DNA from: Symsagittifera roscoffensis
Lineage: Eukaryota > Xenacoelomorpha > Acoela > Convolutidae
Assembly: GCF_963678635.1 (NCBI RefSeq)
Contig: NC_087067.1
Location: 5,250,647 to 5,314,646 of the forward strand
Reading direction: 5' to 3'
DNA: 64,000 nucleotides
Below the pieces are notes generated by a model, which had not been told where the DNA came from, did no database searches, and saw only the letters and a list, made by a program, of their open reading frames with translations. The position numbers were made by a program, and so were the translations under genes. Of the stretch, positions 33,454 through 43,657 are shown one piece after another (the stretch's first letter is position 1; every line of letters begins with the position of its first letter).

Positions 33454-34567
33454 ATGTATGATAATCCAGAGTATGGGTTATAAAACTTGATATTTCCAAT
33501 TGTGTTTTTGTTGTATCTATCGTGTTTATATATTACTTCAGTTGTTATAAATGGAGGAGGTAGTGATTGAGCTGTTATGTTTGGTGGACTTAGGGGAAAA
33601 GGGTGTTGAACAATATTATTAAGTTTGACTGTGATTTCAAACTTTAATTGGAGACTGTTTTGTTGAAGTATTTGAATGTTATATTCTCGGATATCTTCGT
33701 GGATATCTTGTCTATATTGTAGTCTATTAAGTGCCCAACTATGGAGTCGGTTACTTTCTTGATGTTGTCCAAATAGTGTGGGAGGTGCTACGAAAGTATT
33801 CCAATCTAATCTTAAAGAGATATTTGACGATGATTGTTCTCGGTATCTAGCGTCGAGGTTGTTTGGAAAATTTATAGGGAAAAGTGTTGGTGAGACTTGA
33901 CTTATTGATGGTGTTGATGGAAGTGAGAGTGTTCCTGGTAATGATGATAGCGTTCTATCAGAAGAAATATCTATTGGTTCAATTACTATTTTCGGTTCAC
34001 CTTGAGTATATGGGTGTGGGTGTGATGTCCAATATTGTGGTCGTTCTGTGGTGTCTGGGGGATTAAACGGGTTTTCTCGGATTTGTTGTGATGTTGTGGT
34101 TGAACCTAGGTAGTCTGAGGGTATATTTGAGATGCTATATTGTGAAAGAATTGTGGGAGTTTCTGATAGTGTACTGCTCGAAAGTTCTGAGGTAGTTGGT
34201 GTTGGTGATTGGGGTATATCAAAATGAACTCTGGGGGTTTGAAAATACCTATTTCTTCGCGGGTGTATAATTTGTCTATGTATCTCAAGTGTATTTTGAT
34301 TTTAGCTAATGTGTCTGTCTCGAGTGAGGTCTTGTTGCAAGGTGGGATATAAGTTACATGTTGTTTCACTTAAAGATGCTTGTCGATGAACTGGTTCTAG
34401 TGGTTCTGATAAGCGTGCTTGTCGTTCTTCAAAAGTGTATGGGTTGTCTTGAAAAGAAATGCGTGTTGATGGTTGGGGGTTGTTTGTAAGTGTAGGTGTT
34501 ATTTGACTTTCTTGGGATGTGGTTGGTGGGGGTTGGTTTGGTGGTGGTTGATTAGCAATTTTGGAAG
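33441..34567 (-). CDS. Pro/Ser/Thr-rich ORF without a Met, between integrase and env
   Basis: A minus frame opens near 34567 (IANQPPPNQPPPTTSQESQI), is stopped once by TAA at 34302-34304, and then runs 286 codons without a stop to TAA at 33441-33443. No ATG occurs in it, so it needs a spliced leader exon, a frameshift from upstream or a non-ATG start. The first half is Pro/Ser/Thr-rich and disordered (PQSPTPTTSELSSSTLSETP). The last 130 residues look folded (LHSWALNRLQYRQDIHEDIR, LKFEITVKLNNIVQHPFPLS). It ends 12 bases before the envelope ATG. A Met-less ORF just before env would suit expression from spliced RNA, as for retroviral env. Family unknown. Confidence 0.55.
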
Positions 34568-34579
34568 ATTATTTAAATT

Positions 34580-34774
34580 TTAATTTTTACTGGAAAATTT
34601 GTGTTTACTATAATATTCTTCAATAAAAAGTATCAAGAGAATAGTTGCTAGGGCAAAGGTGACTATTGCTTTTTTTATACATTTGCACATTGTCATGATG
34701 AAGGAGATTAAAAATGTGAGGAAAATTATGAATAAAAGAAAAATATCTGTTTGACTGAAAATAGTTCGTATCAT
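34580..34774 (-). CDS. small two-helix membrane protein ORF
   Basis: A 64-codon frame starts at ATG 34772-34774 with MIRTIFSQTD, then a hydrophobic helix (IFLLFIIFLTFLISFIMTM), a basic Cys-containing turn (CKCIKKAI), a second hydrophobic segment (VTFALATILLILFI) and a polar end EEYYSKHKFSSKN. It sits between integrase and the Pro-rich ORF on the coding strand of the element. Small membrane ORFs here are not typical of Ty3/gypsy. Because AT-rich DNA gives Phe/Leu/Ile readily, chance is a real alternative. It could also be a leader or first exon for the following Met-less ORF. Confidence 0.4.
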   Translation of the reverse strand: MIRTIFSQTDIFLLFIIFLTFLISFIMTMCKCIKKAIVTFALATILLILFIEEYYSKHKFSSKN

Positions 34775-34799
34775 TTAGATAGATTATAAGTATTCGTAC

Positions 34800-35850
34800 C
34801 TGTAGATGTGGTCAAGGATTTGGGAGAGTTGGAGATATATCTCAAATAGGGAATAGAAAATTTAAAAAGGATTGCAAAAAGTTATAGAAATTATTATTAG
34901 AGATTCAAAGGTTTCAATGAAAAAGTATATCAAAAATTGAAATAAATTGAAAAAATTTGTGGAGAGGCTAAGAAGTTTTTGTTTTACGTGATCAACTGTT
35001 ATGGAAAGAAGCATTTAAGAAATGATTCGTTCGTCGAATATTTTTTAAAGTTTTGAGGCGAAATTCGAGTGTGGTCGGATTATTCATTGATTTTTTGACA
35101 AGTGGGTTGAGTTTTGTTGAGGGCTATTTTTTCGGTGTTCGCGAGGTCTTCATAGTATTGTTTTCATTTGTTGGATAAATGGGGGTATCTTTGAAATACT
35201 TGTACTTTAGACCAAATGATCATGGGTCTTTTTTACTTTAGGCTAATTTGCTATTTTTGGTTGGGGGACTTTTGAGGTCTGAATTGGGAAAATATTGTTG
35301 ATTTTTACATAATCTGTAGGGTAGGGTTATAATATTGAAGTAGTGTTTATTTTAGTTGTCAAATTTTAGCAAATTGCTTATTTTTGACCTGGAGGTTGTA
35401 AGGTTATAGTTATAGATATGCCTGGAAATTAATTTCTATCGGCTAAATAAGCTTGTGTTAGACATATAATGGTGACAATTTGAACAATTTCTATTGGCTG
35501 AATTTGAACTAGAATTGATCGAGGTTATTTTCAGCATGTTTTTACAGAAATATGAAGGTTTAAAGTGATTAAAAAGAATGTTTCTGAAATTCAAATTTTT
35601 TAAATATTTTAGATTGTGGGATGAATGTTTTATAGTTTTTTCGTGGTTGACTTCTAAGACGTGATGATTCTCTATGTTCGGATTTTTGTTGTTGATCCTG
35701 TGGTAAAATATTTTCTGTTAATTTTCTGTTTTTTTTTCTTTTTGAGGTATTTTTGGTTCTGGTGTGTTTGATCTTTGAGAGTCTATACTTTTCTGTTGAA
35801 TTGTTTTTGTAATTTTTGTGGTATTAACGTTTTGATTTTCTTCTATTTGT
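34800..35850 (-). other. non-coding spacer between integrase and the 3' genes
   Basis: About 1 kb with no frame longer than chance. It could hold a splice acceptor for the downstream genes. Nothing else was seen. Confidence 0.4.
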
Positions 35851-35858
35851 GGGTTGTT

Positions 35859-37528
35859 TTAAACGATGTGTAAACCCGTGAAAGAATATATTTGAGTTAA
35901 ATCGCGGAGTGCGTTTTCTTTTGGGTAATAAGGTAATAAGTTGTTACGATGTTGAGCGATTTCTTTTTTATCTAAATCAGTAAGTTTGTATGTTACTTCA
36001 GTAAGTTTGTATGTTACTTCAGTTGGTTTATCAATTATTTGGTAGGGTCCTTTTCGTTGTAATTTTTTGGAGATTCCTTTTTGTGTATTAAAATTAGGCA
36101 TTAAAACAAATGTTTCATTTTTTAAGTCTGTTGCTGGCATGAAGCGTGAATTAATTTGGTTATTTATATTTTGCCTTTGTAACAATTTCTTTGTTACTTT
36201 TTGGTAGATTTCATTGTGTTTTTTATCTCATTTTACATTTGGTAGTGTACCGGAAGCTAATTTCAAAACTTGTGGATGATGAAAGTGGTCTTCATCATGT
36301 GTGTGTAAGGGTAGGTTATAACAAATTGAATCTTTGTTTGGTTGACAATAACCTTGTGCATTTTTATGAGCGTTTGCTGTAAACATGATTGGTTTTTGTG
36401 GCTTTTGATTAAAAATCCTTTCGTATGGTGACATTCCTGAAGTTGTTGTGATTTGTGAATTATAGGATTATGGGAGTAGTTTTACTTCTGTTAACCATTC
36501 AGTGTATCTTGTATCATTTCCATTAATGATGCATCTAAGATATTCTTGTAGTGATTTGTTCATACCTTCGAGTAATCCATTTGTCCAAGGTGCATGAGAT
36601 GTACGTGGCTTATGTTTAATACTATACAGATGTCATAATGTGATGATTTCGTTGTTAATGAATTCTGTTCCATTATCTGTGACTAGTATTTCTGGTAGTC
36701 CGAATTTAGCTATCAATGTTCGTAAAATTTTGTGTATGCGTAGTAAGCATTACAATGTGGTACTGGGTTGAGTGCTACGTAGTGTGTAAATGCATCAACA
36801 ATTACCATAATAAAAGAATTTCCTTCGGAGGATGGTGAAATTGGTCCTTTTGTTTCGAATGAAATTCTATGATTGAAACATAGACTTTGTCCTTTGAAAT
36901 CTTATTTTGTTGCTATTTGTTTTTGATTTGGATAAGGTTTATTTAATTGAAATATTATGCATTTGTTGCATAATACTTTAATCCAAATCGGTGCATTTGG
37001 GAAGTAAAAAATTTGGGTAAAATTTGATTATGTCTTTTCTGATCCTGAGTGTCTTTTTGTATATTGTGTATGGGATATGTCAAATGCTATCAGCATCATG
37101 CTTAGGGGGAGACAGGGTACTTTAAAATCGGGTGTTTGATATTCTAAAAGGTCTGTGGTTTCATTAATAGTTGTATCATTGTATTTTCTAAAGTATCGGA
37201 GGATTGTTTTATTTCCTAATATTGTGGTATCAGCTTTTGTTGCTTTTTTTTAATACTTGTGCCATGATTTGAGTTGTCGAATTACGGGATCAAAGTTTTG
37301 ATATTTCTGTAATAAGTGTAGTGTAATTTTTTCTGTTGGTGGTAGAAAAATATTTTCAACTTCTCTTTTTGATAAAGGAATTGTGTCGAGTGGGTCATGA
37401 AGATCAAAATCTTGATTTATCGTGTATTTTGAATTATTTATTGGTGGTCCTGATAAATTTATTTTGTCAGTTAAATTTTCTTTTTCTATCAATGGAAAGG
37501 TGTCTTTTTTGTGTGGTTGCTGTTTCAT
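35859..37528 (-). pseudogene. integrase region of the retroelement
   Basis: The N-terminal zinc finger is visible as HTQYTKRHSG (about 37045-37080) with LCNKC near 36960. The catalytic core follows: FETKGPISPSS near 36850, where the first catalytic Asp is expected but Glu is read; then IVDAFTHYVALNPVPH; DNGTEF near 36665 (second Asp); SHAPWTNGLLEGMNKSLQEY near 36575 (catalytic Glu). The C-terminal part (36434-35859) has KGPYQIID and HRNNLLPYYPK. Stops replace residues at least three times, for example TGA in EIITLxHLY, so no single frame covers it. A 21-bp unit is duplicated exactly at 35980-36021, adding seven residues (EVTYKLT twice). The gene is dead in this copy. Confidence 0.75.
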
Positions 37529-37704
37529 TGTTTTTTGTAGAGTATTTTTTTTTATCCAATGTGAAGAAGGAATTGGTTTGAATGTGGATGTTTCTCATAG
37601 ATCTACTTCATAGTGGTTGTTTTGGCAATCTAAATAGAGTGAGAAATGTTGTAAGTTATTTATTTGTGACTGATCTGTATCAATTTCTACTGCGTATTTG
37701 CATT

Positions 37705-39306
37705 TTAATCTTGGTGATGTTTCATGCTTTTTGCAATGTAGAATTTAATATGTTGTGGTATTTCAACTGTAGTTTTTTGTGTAAGTAGTTCAGGTGGTGT
37801 ATTTCTACTTAATGTATCTGGTAGTGCAAGATTTTTTCCTGCTGTCCAAACTATATGTAAATTTGGGAATTTCATTAAAATTAATTGAAATATGTAAACT
37901 CTATGGTTTGGGTTTGATTTCTGTGTAAAAAGAAATATTATAGGTTTATGATCTGTAAATAGAACTGTTAGAAATTCATATTCGGTAAGTTTGTATATTA
38001 AGTTCGGTAAGCGCTCTGCTTGTGTAAATAAGCGAGAACTTGCTGATATAAGATTCGTTTTGTTTGTTCCACTGTGTGATTGTAGCAATGCTGCGCCGAT
38101 GCCAAAATTCATATTCGGCAAGTGCTCTGCTTGTGTAAATAAGCGAGAATTTGCTGATATAAGATTGATTTTGTTTGTTCCACTGTGTGATTGTAGCAAT
38201 GCTGCACCGATGCCAAAATTTGCAGCATCGCACATTGCGTAAAATGGTTGATTTGGATCTGGGATTGTATTTGATAATTGTTCTATTAATATTTTTTTAA
38301 TTTCTTCGAATCTTGTTTGATGTTCGGTAGTCCATTCGAAGTTATTTTGTTGTCTAAGGGTGTTATAGAAAGGTCTTAAGTATAATTGCATTTTGTATAC
38401 ATATTTATTTACTAAATTTAACATTCCAAGGAATTCTTGGATTTTCTTTTTATTTGTGGGTGGTTGAAATTTCTGAATTTCGTTTATTTGTGATTTCAAT
38501 GTAGTTATAGTATTTCTTTCGATAATGCGGCCAAGAAATTTTACGCGTGTTAGGAAAAAATCTGATTTGTCTGGGGCTGCTTTCCTGTTTTCATTTTTGA
38601 GTATTTGATGATATTGTTCTAAAATTATAAACAATTCGTCTTTCGTTTGTGACTGCATGAAAATTTCATCTAAGTATGTGATTGCATGTTTTTTGAGTAT
38701 AAGTGGTCTAAAAATTTTACTCATAAAAGCTGAAACAGCTGCTGGTCCTATGGAAATTCCATAGAATAATCTATTGAATTCGTATTGTTGATTTCCAAAA
38801 GAATTGTGTTAATCGTCGTGACTGTCATCTAGTGGCATTTGATTTTATGCACTATTCATATCTGCGGTTGTGAAATATTTACCATTTATTTTTGTTAGAA
38901 TTACTTGGATAGGTTCAATGGGCCAATTACATTTATATTCGTCAATTAGTGAATTGAGGTATCTAGCATCTAGAACAATTTTTAGTGATTCTCCTTTAGC
39001 TAAGATGATAACTGGGTTGATAAATGTATTACCTTTTAGTTGTTCTTCTTTGTTTACTGGTGATATAATTTCATATTGTTCTAAAATGTCAAGTAGTCTG
39101 TTTACTTTATCTTGTAAGTGTGTCGGTACTTTACTTGCTCTTTGCTTTTTGAAAGCTGCCTCAGGTTTTAAAAGTAGATGTAGTGGTGAACTAATTTTTC
39201 CAACATCGAATTTTAATGTTGCATAAACTGTTGGAAGTTTTAATAATAGGTCGGCTAATTTATCGAATCCTTTTTGTGTTAGTTGAGAATGTTGAAAATT
39301 AAACAT
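37705..39306 (-). pseudogene. reverse transcriptase and RNase H of a Ty3/gypsy element
   Basis: RT blocks in order: LKIVLDARYLNSLIDE, then YFTTADMNSA (motif A Asp kept), then TAA and TGA stops at 38.80-38.85 kb where the canonical text would continue, NRLFYGISIGPAA (motif B), ITYLDEIFM (motif C; YxDD is expected, so the second Asp is Glu), and VKFLGRII. The RNase H part has FYAMCDAANFGIGAALLQ, YKLTEYEFLTVLFTDHKPII and WTAGKNLALPDTLSR. A 111-bp in-frame tandem duplication at 38003-38224 repeats 37 residues of RNase H, around SGTNKxNLISAxSRLFTQAE. The motif C change and the stops make it inactive. Block order and the tether-like LPDTLSR end identify Ty3/gypsy rather than BEL or copia. Confidence 0.85.
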
Positions 39307-39358
39307 TGTTAGAAACTTTTGTTGTTCTTCCGTATAATGTGATGATTTAAACGTTGGT

Positions 39359-40513
39359 TTAAAATATGGTGTTTTTTGTGAAGTAGTCAGTGTTTCTTTT
39401 TTCGTTGCTTTTTATGTTGTTTATTGATAATTCTTCATCAAGAATTGTGGATTGACATATATCTAGTAATTGTAATATATTATTGACTGGATATGCTACT
39501 TCGTTTAAGGGTGAAGTTGTAGCATTTGTTTCGCAGTATCCTAAGAGTCCTAAGGGTAGTGTTATCTGAAATGGTGAATTGTTATATACGTGTAATGAAA
39601 TAATATCTGAGTTTGAATGTTTCATATATTTTCTGGATGAAATTGTGATTCCGAAAAATTTATGGATGGGTTTAAATTCAAGATCTGACATAAAGAAATG
39701 TTGTTTGTTTTGGTCTTTATCGTACTGGTGGACTTGTTTGATTGAAAAGTTATATACATTTCCTGATAGTGGTTTCAGGTGTTTTCGTTCCTGACTGTAA
39801 ATAGGATAAAATTTGGAGAAAAATGGTGGTTGATTGTTTAATCTTTGAAAGAATGTTAAGGATGTGTTTTTTGTTCTTGTGTATTTATCTTTTATATGAA
39901 GTTTGCCATTTAAAATGTTTATTGTGGGAATATACTTAGTTATAAATGGTATGACAATGATATTGTTTTTTATGTCTGTAATGTGAAATGTTTGTTTAAA
40001 TGGTTTATTTAGTATTTTATTTTGTTCCATTGTTCTAGTGGGAACAAGGTAAAGTTGGATGTTTCCATAGTTTACTATTGTTGATCCTTGTGCTGTTGCT
40101 AATTTACTGGCTGTCTTTATAGGTGTTAGGATTGGACGTAACGATTTGATTTCATTCCAGGTAAGGATGTTAATAAAATTTGATTCTGCTCCTCAATCAA
40201 TTAAAAAATCTATTTCAAGATCGAGTGGTTGAACTTCTTTACTTTTTGGGCTTTCTAAGAGAAATGGGATTGTCCAAATTTTTTCTCTTGGCTGTTCTTT
40301 TTGTATATTTTGGTAAATGTGATTTGTAATTGAGCATTGTTTTTCGTTATTGACTACTGTATTTATTTCATTTACATTTTGTTCAACTGATACATCGTTT
40401 CTTATGGGTCTAGTATAGTAGTCTTGAAGAAGTTCCGATTGATTTTCGTAAATGTGTGAACTAAAGGGTTGTTCGTATACAATGGGTTTGTAGTAGTTTT
40501 CGAGTGTGATCAT
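39359..40513 (-). pseudogene. aspartic protease and linker, active site broken
   Basis: The frame 40513-40193 ends LDLEIDFLID and is stopped by TGA at 40193-40195, after which the same frame continues GAESNFIN. The expected retropepsin motif is (L/F)(I/V)DSGA, so the stop sits exactly on the Ser of Asp-Ser-Gly. It can arise by one base change (TCA to TGA). Downstream, 40030-39359 is open for 223 codons and holds the rest of the protease and the linker to RT, with LPLGLLGYCE, which fits the second conserved protease block (hydrophobic-Leu-Gly). The frame shifts again before RT at about 39350. No protease can be made from this copy. Confidence 0.65.
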
Positions 40514-40759
40514 ATTAACTGAGATAGTGTTATTTGTATCACTTTCGCTGTCTGTTGATTCACAATTAATGTGGTTTAATTGTAGTTCGGTACTCTCTGT
40601 GTTGTCATTATCAGGGGGATTTGAAGTTGTTTCTTCAGTTGCTTGTACCTGATTAATTTGTCGCTGATGTTTCGGTGTGTTACTTCTATATTTGGGTTGC
40701 GAATCAGGGTAACGATTGTTGTTTCGATAAGGGGATTGAAAATAATTTATTCGATTGTA

Positions 40760-41386
40760 TTAATTGGGATTCCTATTTTGTGAGTTGTTTCGTGACCTAT
40801 TATAGTAATTGTTATTGTTTCTTTGATAATTAGATCTGTTGTAGGAAATGTTTCTTGATCTATTGTTTTGGTAACGTTGATTTATGTTGTTTGAATAACT
40901 TCTATTTCTGTTATTTGAGTATTTTCTATTTCTATTGTATGATGAATTACGTGATCTATCATTTGAATAGTGTCTGTTCCTAGAATTTGGATAGGAACTG
41001 GTATCAAAAAATGCTGTTCTGTTTGAATTTGATCGTGAATAGTTGTTTCTATACTGGTTATCTTGGCTATTTGATCGACTATATCTATTTTGTGAGAAAT
41101 TTCGTGAATTTCGTTGTTCTGGTGATCTACCTCTATAACTAGTAATTTGAATTATCTGGGAGTGGTTTACCAGAGCTGTTATTACCATGTATTTTTTTGT
41201 TTGGTAAGTTTTGATCCTTTTTCCTGAATTGATAGAATGATTTATTTGGTTATTTGTACTTTTGCGGTTTATTCTGGTTATCTTGTTGTTTTTGTCTACA
41301 TTCAGCAATGCTGTGTCCGTATCTTCGGCAATAATTACACCCTTTCTTGAAAGATGGTTTACCTTTGAAATTGGGGTTTTTCTCAT
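40760..41386 (-). pseudogene. nucleocapsid region: CCHC zinc knuckle and Arg/Asn/Ser tail
   Basis: At 41298-41339 the minus strand encodes CNYCRRYGHSIAEC, a perfect CX2CX4HX4C knuckle. It lies in a different frame from the long 208-codon ORF that overlaps it. A shift after the knuckle joins it to a very basic tail made of RNRxYSNN and SRNxSYNR repeats, typical of RNA-binding gag C-termini. The frame change between knuckle and tail may be a disabling indel or a programmed shift, but the neighbouring stops favour decay. Confidence 0.65.
41298..41339 (-). other. CCHC zinc knuckle
   Basis: CX2CX4HX4C with residues C-NY-C-RRYG-H-SIAE-C. Binds the RNA genome in retroelements. Confidence 0.8.
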
Positions 41387-41521
41387 ATATGTTCAAAATT
41401 TCAGTGACTTTTTCAGTTAGGTCTACATCTGAATCGTGTATGTTGTTTATATGATTTTTTGTTTCTTCGAGTTTCTTTGTGATTTCTGCTTGTTCTAATT
41501 TTTTAACTAGATTTCCGAAAT

Positions 41522-43657
41522 CTAAATCTGGTTCTCAGTTTGATGAGGGATGTAAAATTCTCTTTTAATAGCTATTTTTCTTAATTGGGGTGTTAGAGTC
41601 ATCATTAAAATTTCTGTCATTTTCGTGTTTTTATAATAATGAGTGTTCAGTGAATATACTTTTTGAACTAGTGTTTCGATTTTAACTGCCAATTGTTTAA
41701 TTGTTTCGTTTGGTAGTCTGCAAATTTCATTGCATAAAACTCTTTGGTGTTGTTTATATCTTTCAGAATCAAATTTTTTTGAAAATTCTTGTGTAAATCT
41801 TTTCCAATCTGTTTTTATGTCTATTGGTAAAACTGAAAACCATTTCTGAGCTGCGCCATCAAATGTTGTTTGTATTAACGCTGTGCGTCTATGTATCCAA
41901 TTTTGATGGAGTGGTGTATTGATTGGTTCAGGTACGATATTTAAAACTAAATTTATTGTGACTGCGTTTAGATAGTCTTCTAGAGAATATTCAGGGTCTG
42001 TGCCTGTGAATACCATTAGTGTTTTATTTGATGTTATTGATGATCCACCCATGAGGTATGGACTCATAGTCATTTGTAGTGATTCTTTGGCATTTGGCAT
42101 TTGTGAAATGATTGTCAGTTGATTTTTTGTTTTTTCTGGTTGTTGCAAATAATATGTTAGTGGTATTTCATTTTGTATTTGCGTTGGTTGATAATAATCA
42201 GTATTTGCTGGGTTCTGTGAGTAAAAATTATTATTTTTAGGTTCGTGATTTGATCTAGGTTGTCGCATATGTTGTTCTCGTGTGTATGGTTCAAAAATAT
42301 CTGGTTGATTTACGTGATAAGAGTGGAGTCTTTGGTTTTGAAAATTTTGTTGATGGTTTTGGTCATGAAAATCGTCAGCATCTGATGAATGATGTTTAGT
42401 TGTATAGTAAGATGGTTTTTTTATTTTGGTATGGCTGTTTACTATTTTTTTCTGTTGAAAAAATGGATAGTTTTCACTGGGGTCTGTTGAATTTCGTTTG
42501 TAATCATTAAAATTTACAAATTTTGATGTTTGTTGTTGGAAATTTGGTCGTTGTGAAGATGAACGATTATGCGGGTTTGTACGAGGAGGTTTAGATGTTT
42601 GTGATCTATTTACAATTGTGTTATAATTTTGTTTTGCAATACAGTTATAATTTTGTTCTGCAAAATTACTTCTGGTGAATTTTCTTTGTTTTTGTGGTGG
42701 TTTCGTCATTGGTTTAAATGTTTGGTAATCCATATGTGAATATTTGGGAGCAACCGAGGGTTTAACCGTAGATTGCAATGTTACTTGAGGTAATAAAGAG
42801 GTCTTTGGTTTTGGCGCTGTAAAATTTGGATGTATTGGTGAAATACTTTGCTGTGTAGTTGTTACAATTGTTTCAACTATTTCTTCATTTATAAAATGTA
42901 ATGGTGTTTGAATATCTTGTTGTGTAAGATTTCTATTTCCATTCAGGTTCTCTTGTTGTACAAGGGTTGAATTTAAACTATTATTTTGTCTTCTATCAGG
43001 TAAAAATGAATTATAGTTTAAAGGTGTTGCATCTATTGTAAGGGGAATTATCTTTACATAGTCTTTGTGAATAGAGATTATACTGATTTCTCGACTTGAG
43101 ATGTCTATTGGTGTGTTCCGAAATAATGGATGACACCATTTAGGGTCCCAAATATAGTCTGATTGTTCTGCAATGACAGTGTCGTCATTGGTACTTTGAG
43201 GTCTGAAATTTTTTCTTGCTTGTGCAATTAAATCAATTTTATGTGCAAAATAATCAATTATGAACCATGCTAAGATTTTTTGTAAATCATGTTTGACATT
43301 TGGTGAAATTTTAGTGTTTGAAAAATTTTTACGAATTGTTTTTAAAAATGCTGAGAATGCGGCAATTTCATTTCTGACTTTTGTGTGTCTTGATGTTTGA
43401 ACCGGTGATGTGCTTTCAGTTCCTATATTTTCTAGTATAGATACATAACAATATATTAGTGAAAAAACATCGTTGGTGAATATTGGGTTTGCTCTTTGGG
43501 AATTTTGGTGTTGTATATTTTTAATGTATTCTGTGAATACTTTTGAAAATTCTATGTCGACCTTTACTGTTTGAATAACATGTTTGCTGTGATATCTACT
43601 TTCTGTGCTGAGTTCTATGGTGTAGATTCCATATGGCTGTATTCTGCTCAATATCAC
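41522..43657 (-). CDS. gag capsid protein, over 700 residues, 5' start uncertain
   Basis: This is the longest intact frame in the window. The first 200 residues are well ordered (RYHSKHVIQTVKVDIEF, FSLIYCYVSILENIG). The middle 250 are Gln/Asn/Pro-rich and disordered. Residues about 540-700 carry the Retrotrans_gag capsid signature: ALIQTTFDGAAQKWFSVLP and WKRFTQEFSKKFDSERY, the A..WF..L / W..F...F pattern, then RLPNETIKQLAVKIETLVQK. The frame stays open upstream to a TAA at about 43733 without an ATG, running into repeat A, so the true 5' end is lost or joined to foreign DNA. The usual Ty3/gypsy gag is 300-500 residues, so this one is long. It ends at 41522, before the knuckle. Confidence 0.8.
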   Translation of the reverse strand: MILSRIQPYGIYTIELSTESRYHSKHVIQTVKVDIEFSKVFTEYIKNIQHQNSQRANPIFTNDVFSLIYCYVSILENIGTESTSPVQTSRHTKVRNEIAAFSAFLKTIRKNFSNTKISPNVKHDLQKILAWFIIDYFAHKIDLIAQARKNFRPQSTNDDTVIAEQSDYIWDPKWCHPLFRNTPIDISSREISIISIHKDYVKIIPLTIDATPLNYNSFLPDRRQNNSLNSTLVQQENLNGNRNLTQQDIQTPLHFINEEIVETIVTTTQQSISPIHPNFTAPKPKTSLLPQVTLQSTVKPSVAPKYSHMDYQTFKPMTKPPQKQRKFTRSNFAEQNYNCIAKQNYNTIVNRSQTSKPPRTNPHNRSSSQRPNFQQQTSKFVNFNDYKRNSTDPSENYPFFQQKKIVNSHTKIKKPSYYTTKHHSSDADDFHDQNHQQNFQNQRLHSYHVNQPDIFEPYTREQHMRQPRSNHEPKNNNFYSQNPANTDYYQPTQIQNEIPLTYYLQQPEKTKNQLTIISQMPNAKESLQMTMSPYLMGGSSITSNKTLMVFTGTDPEYSLEDYLNAVTINLVLNIVPEPINTPLHQNWIHRRTALIQTTFDGAAQKWFSVLPIDIKTDWKRFTQEFSKKFDSERYKQHQRVLCNEICRLPNETIKQLAVKIETLVQKVYSLNTHYYKNTKMTEILMMTLTPQLRKIAIKREFYIPHQTENQI

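Noticed and set aside
37976-38242. ORFs on both strands over the RNase H duplication
   Set aside because: Shadows of the RNase H frame; open only because the unit is duplicated in frame.
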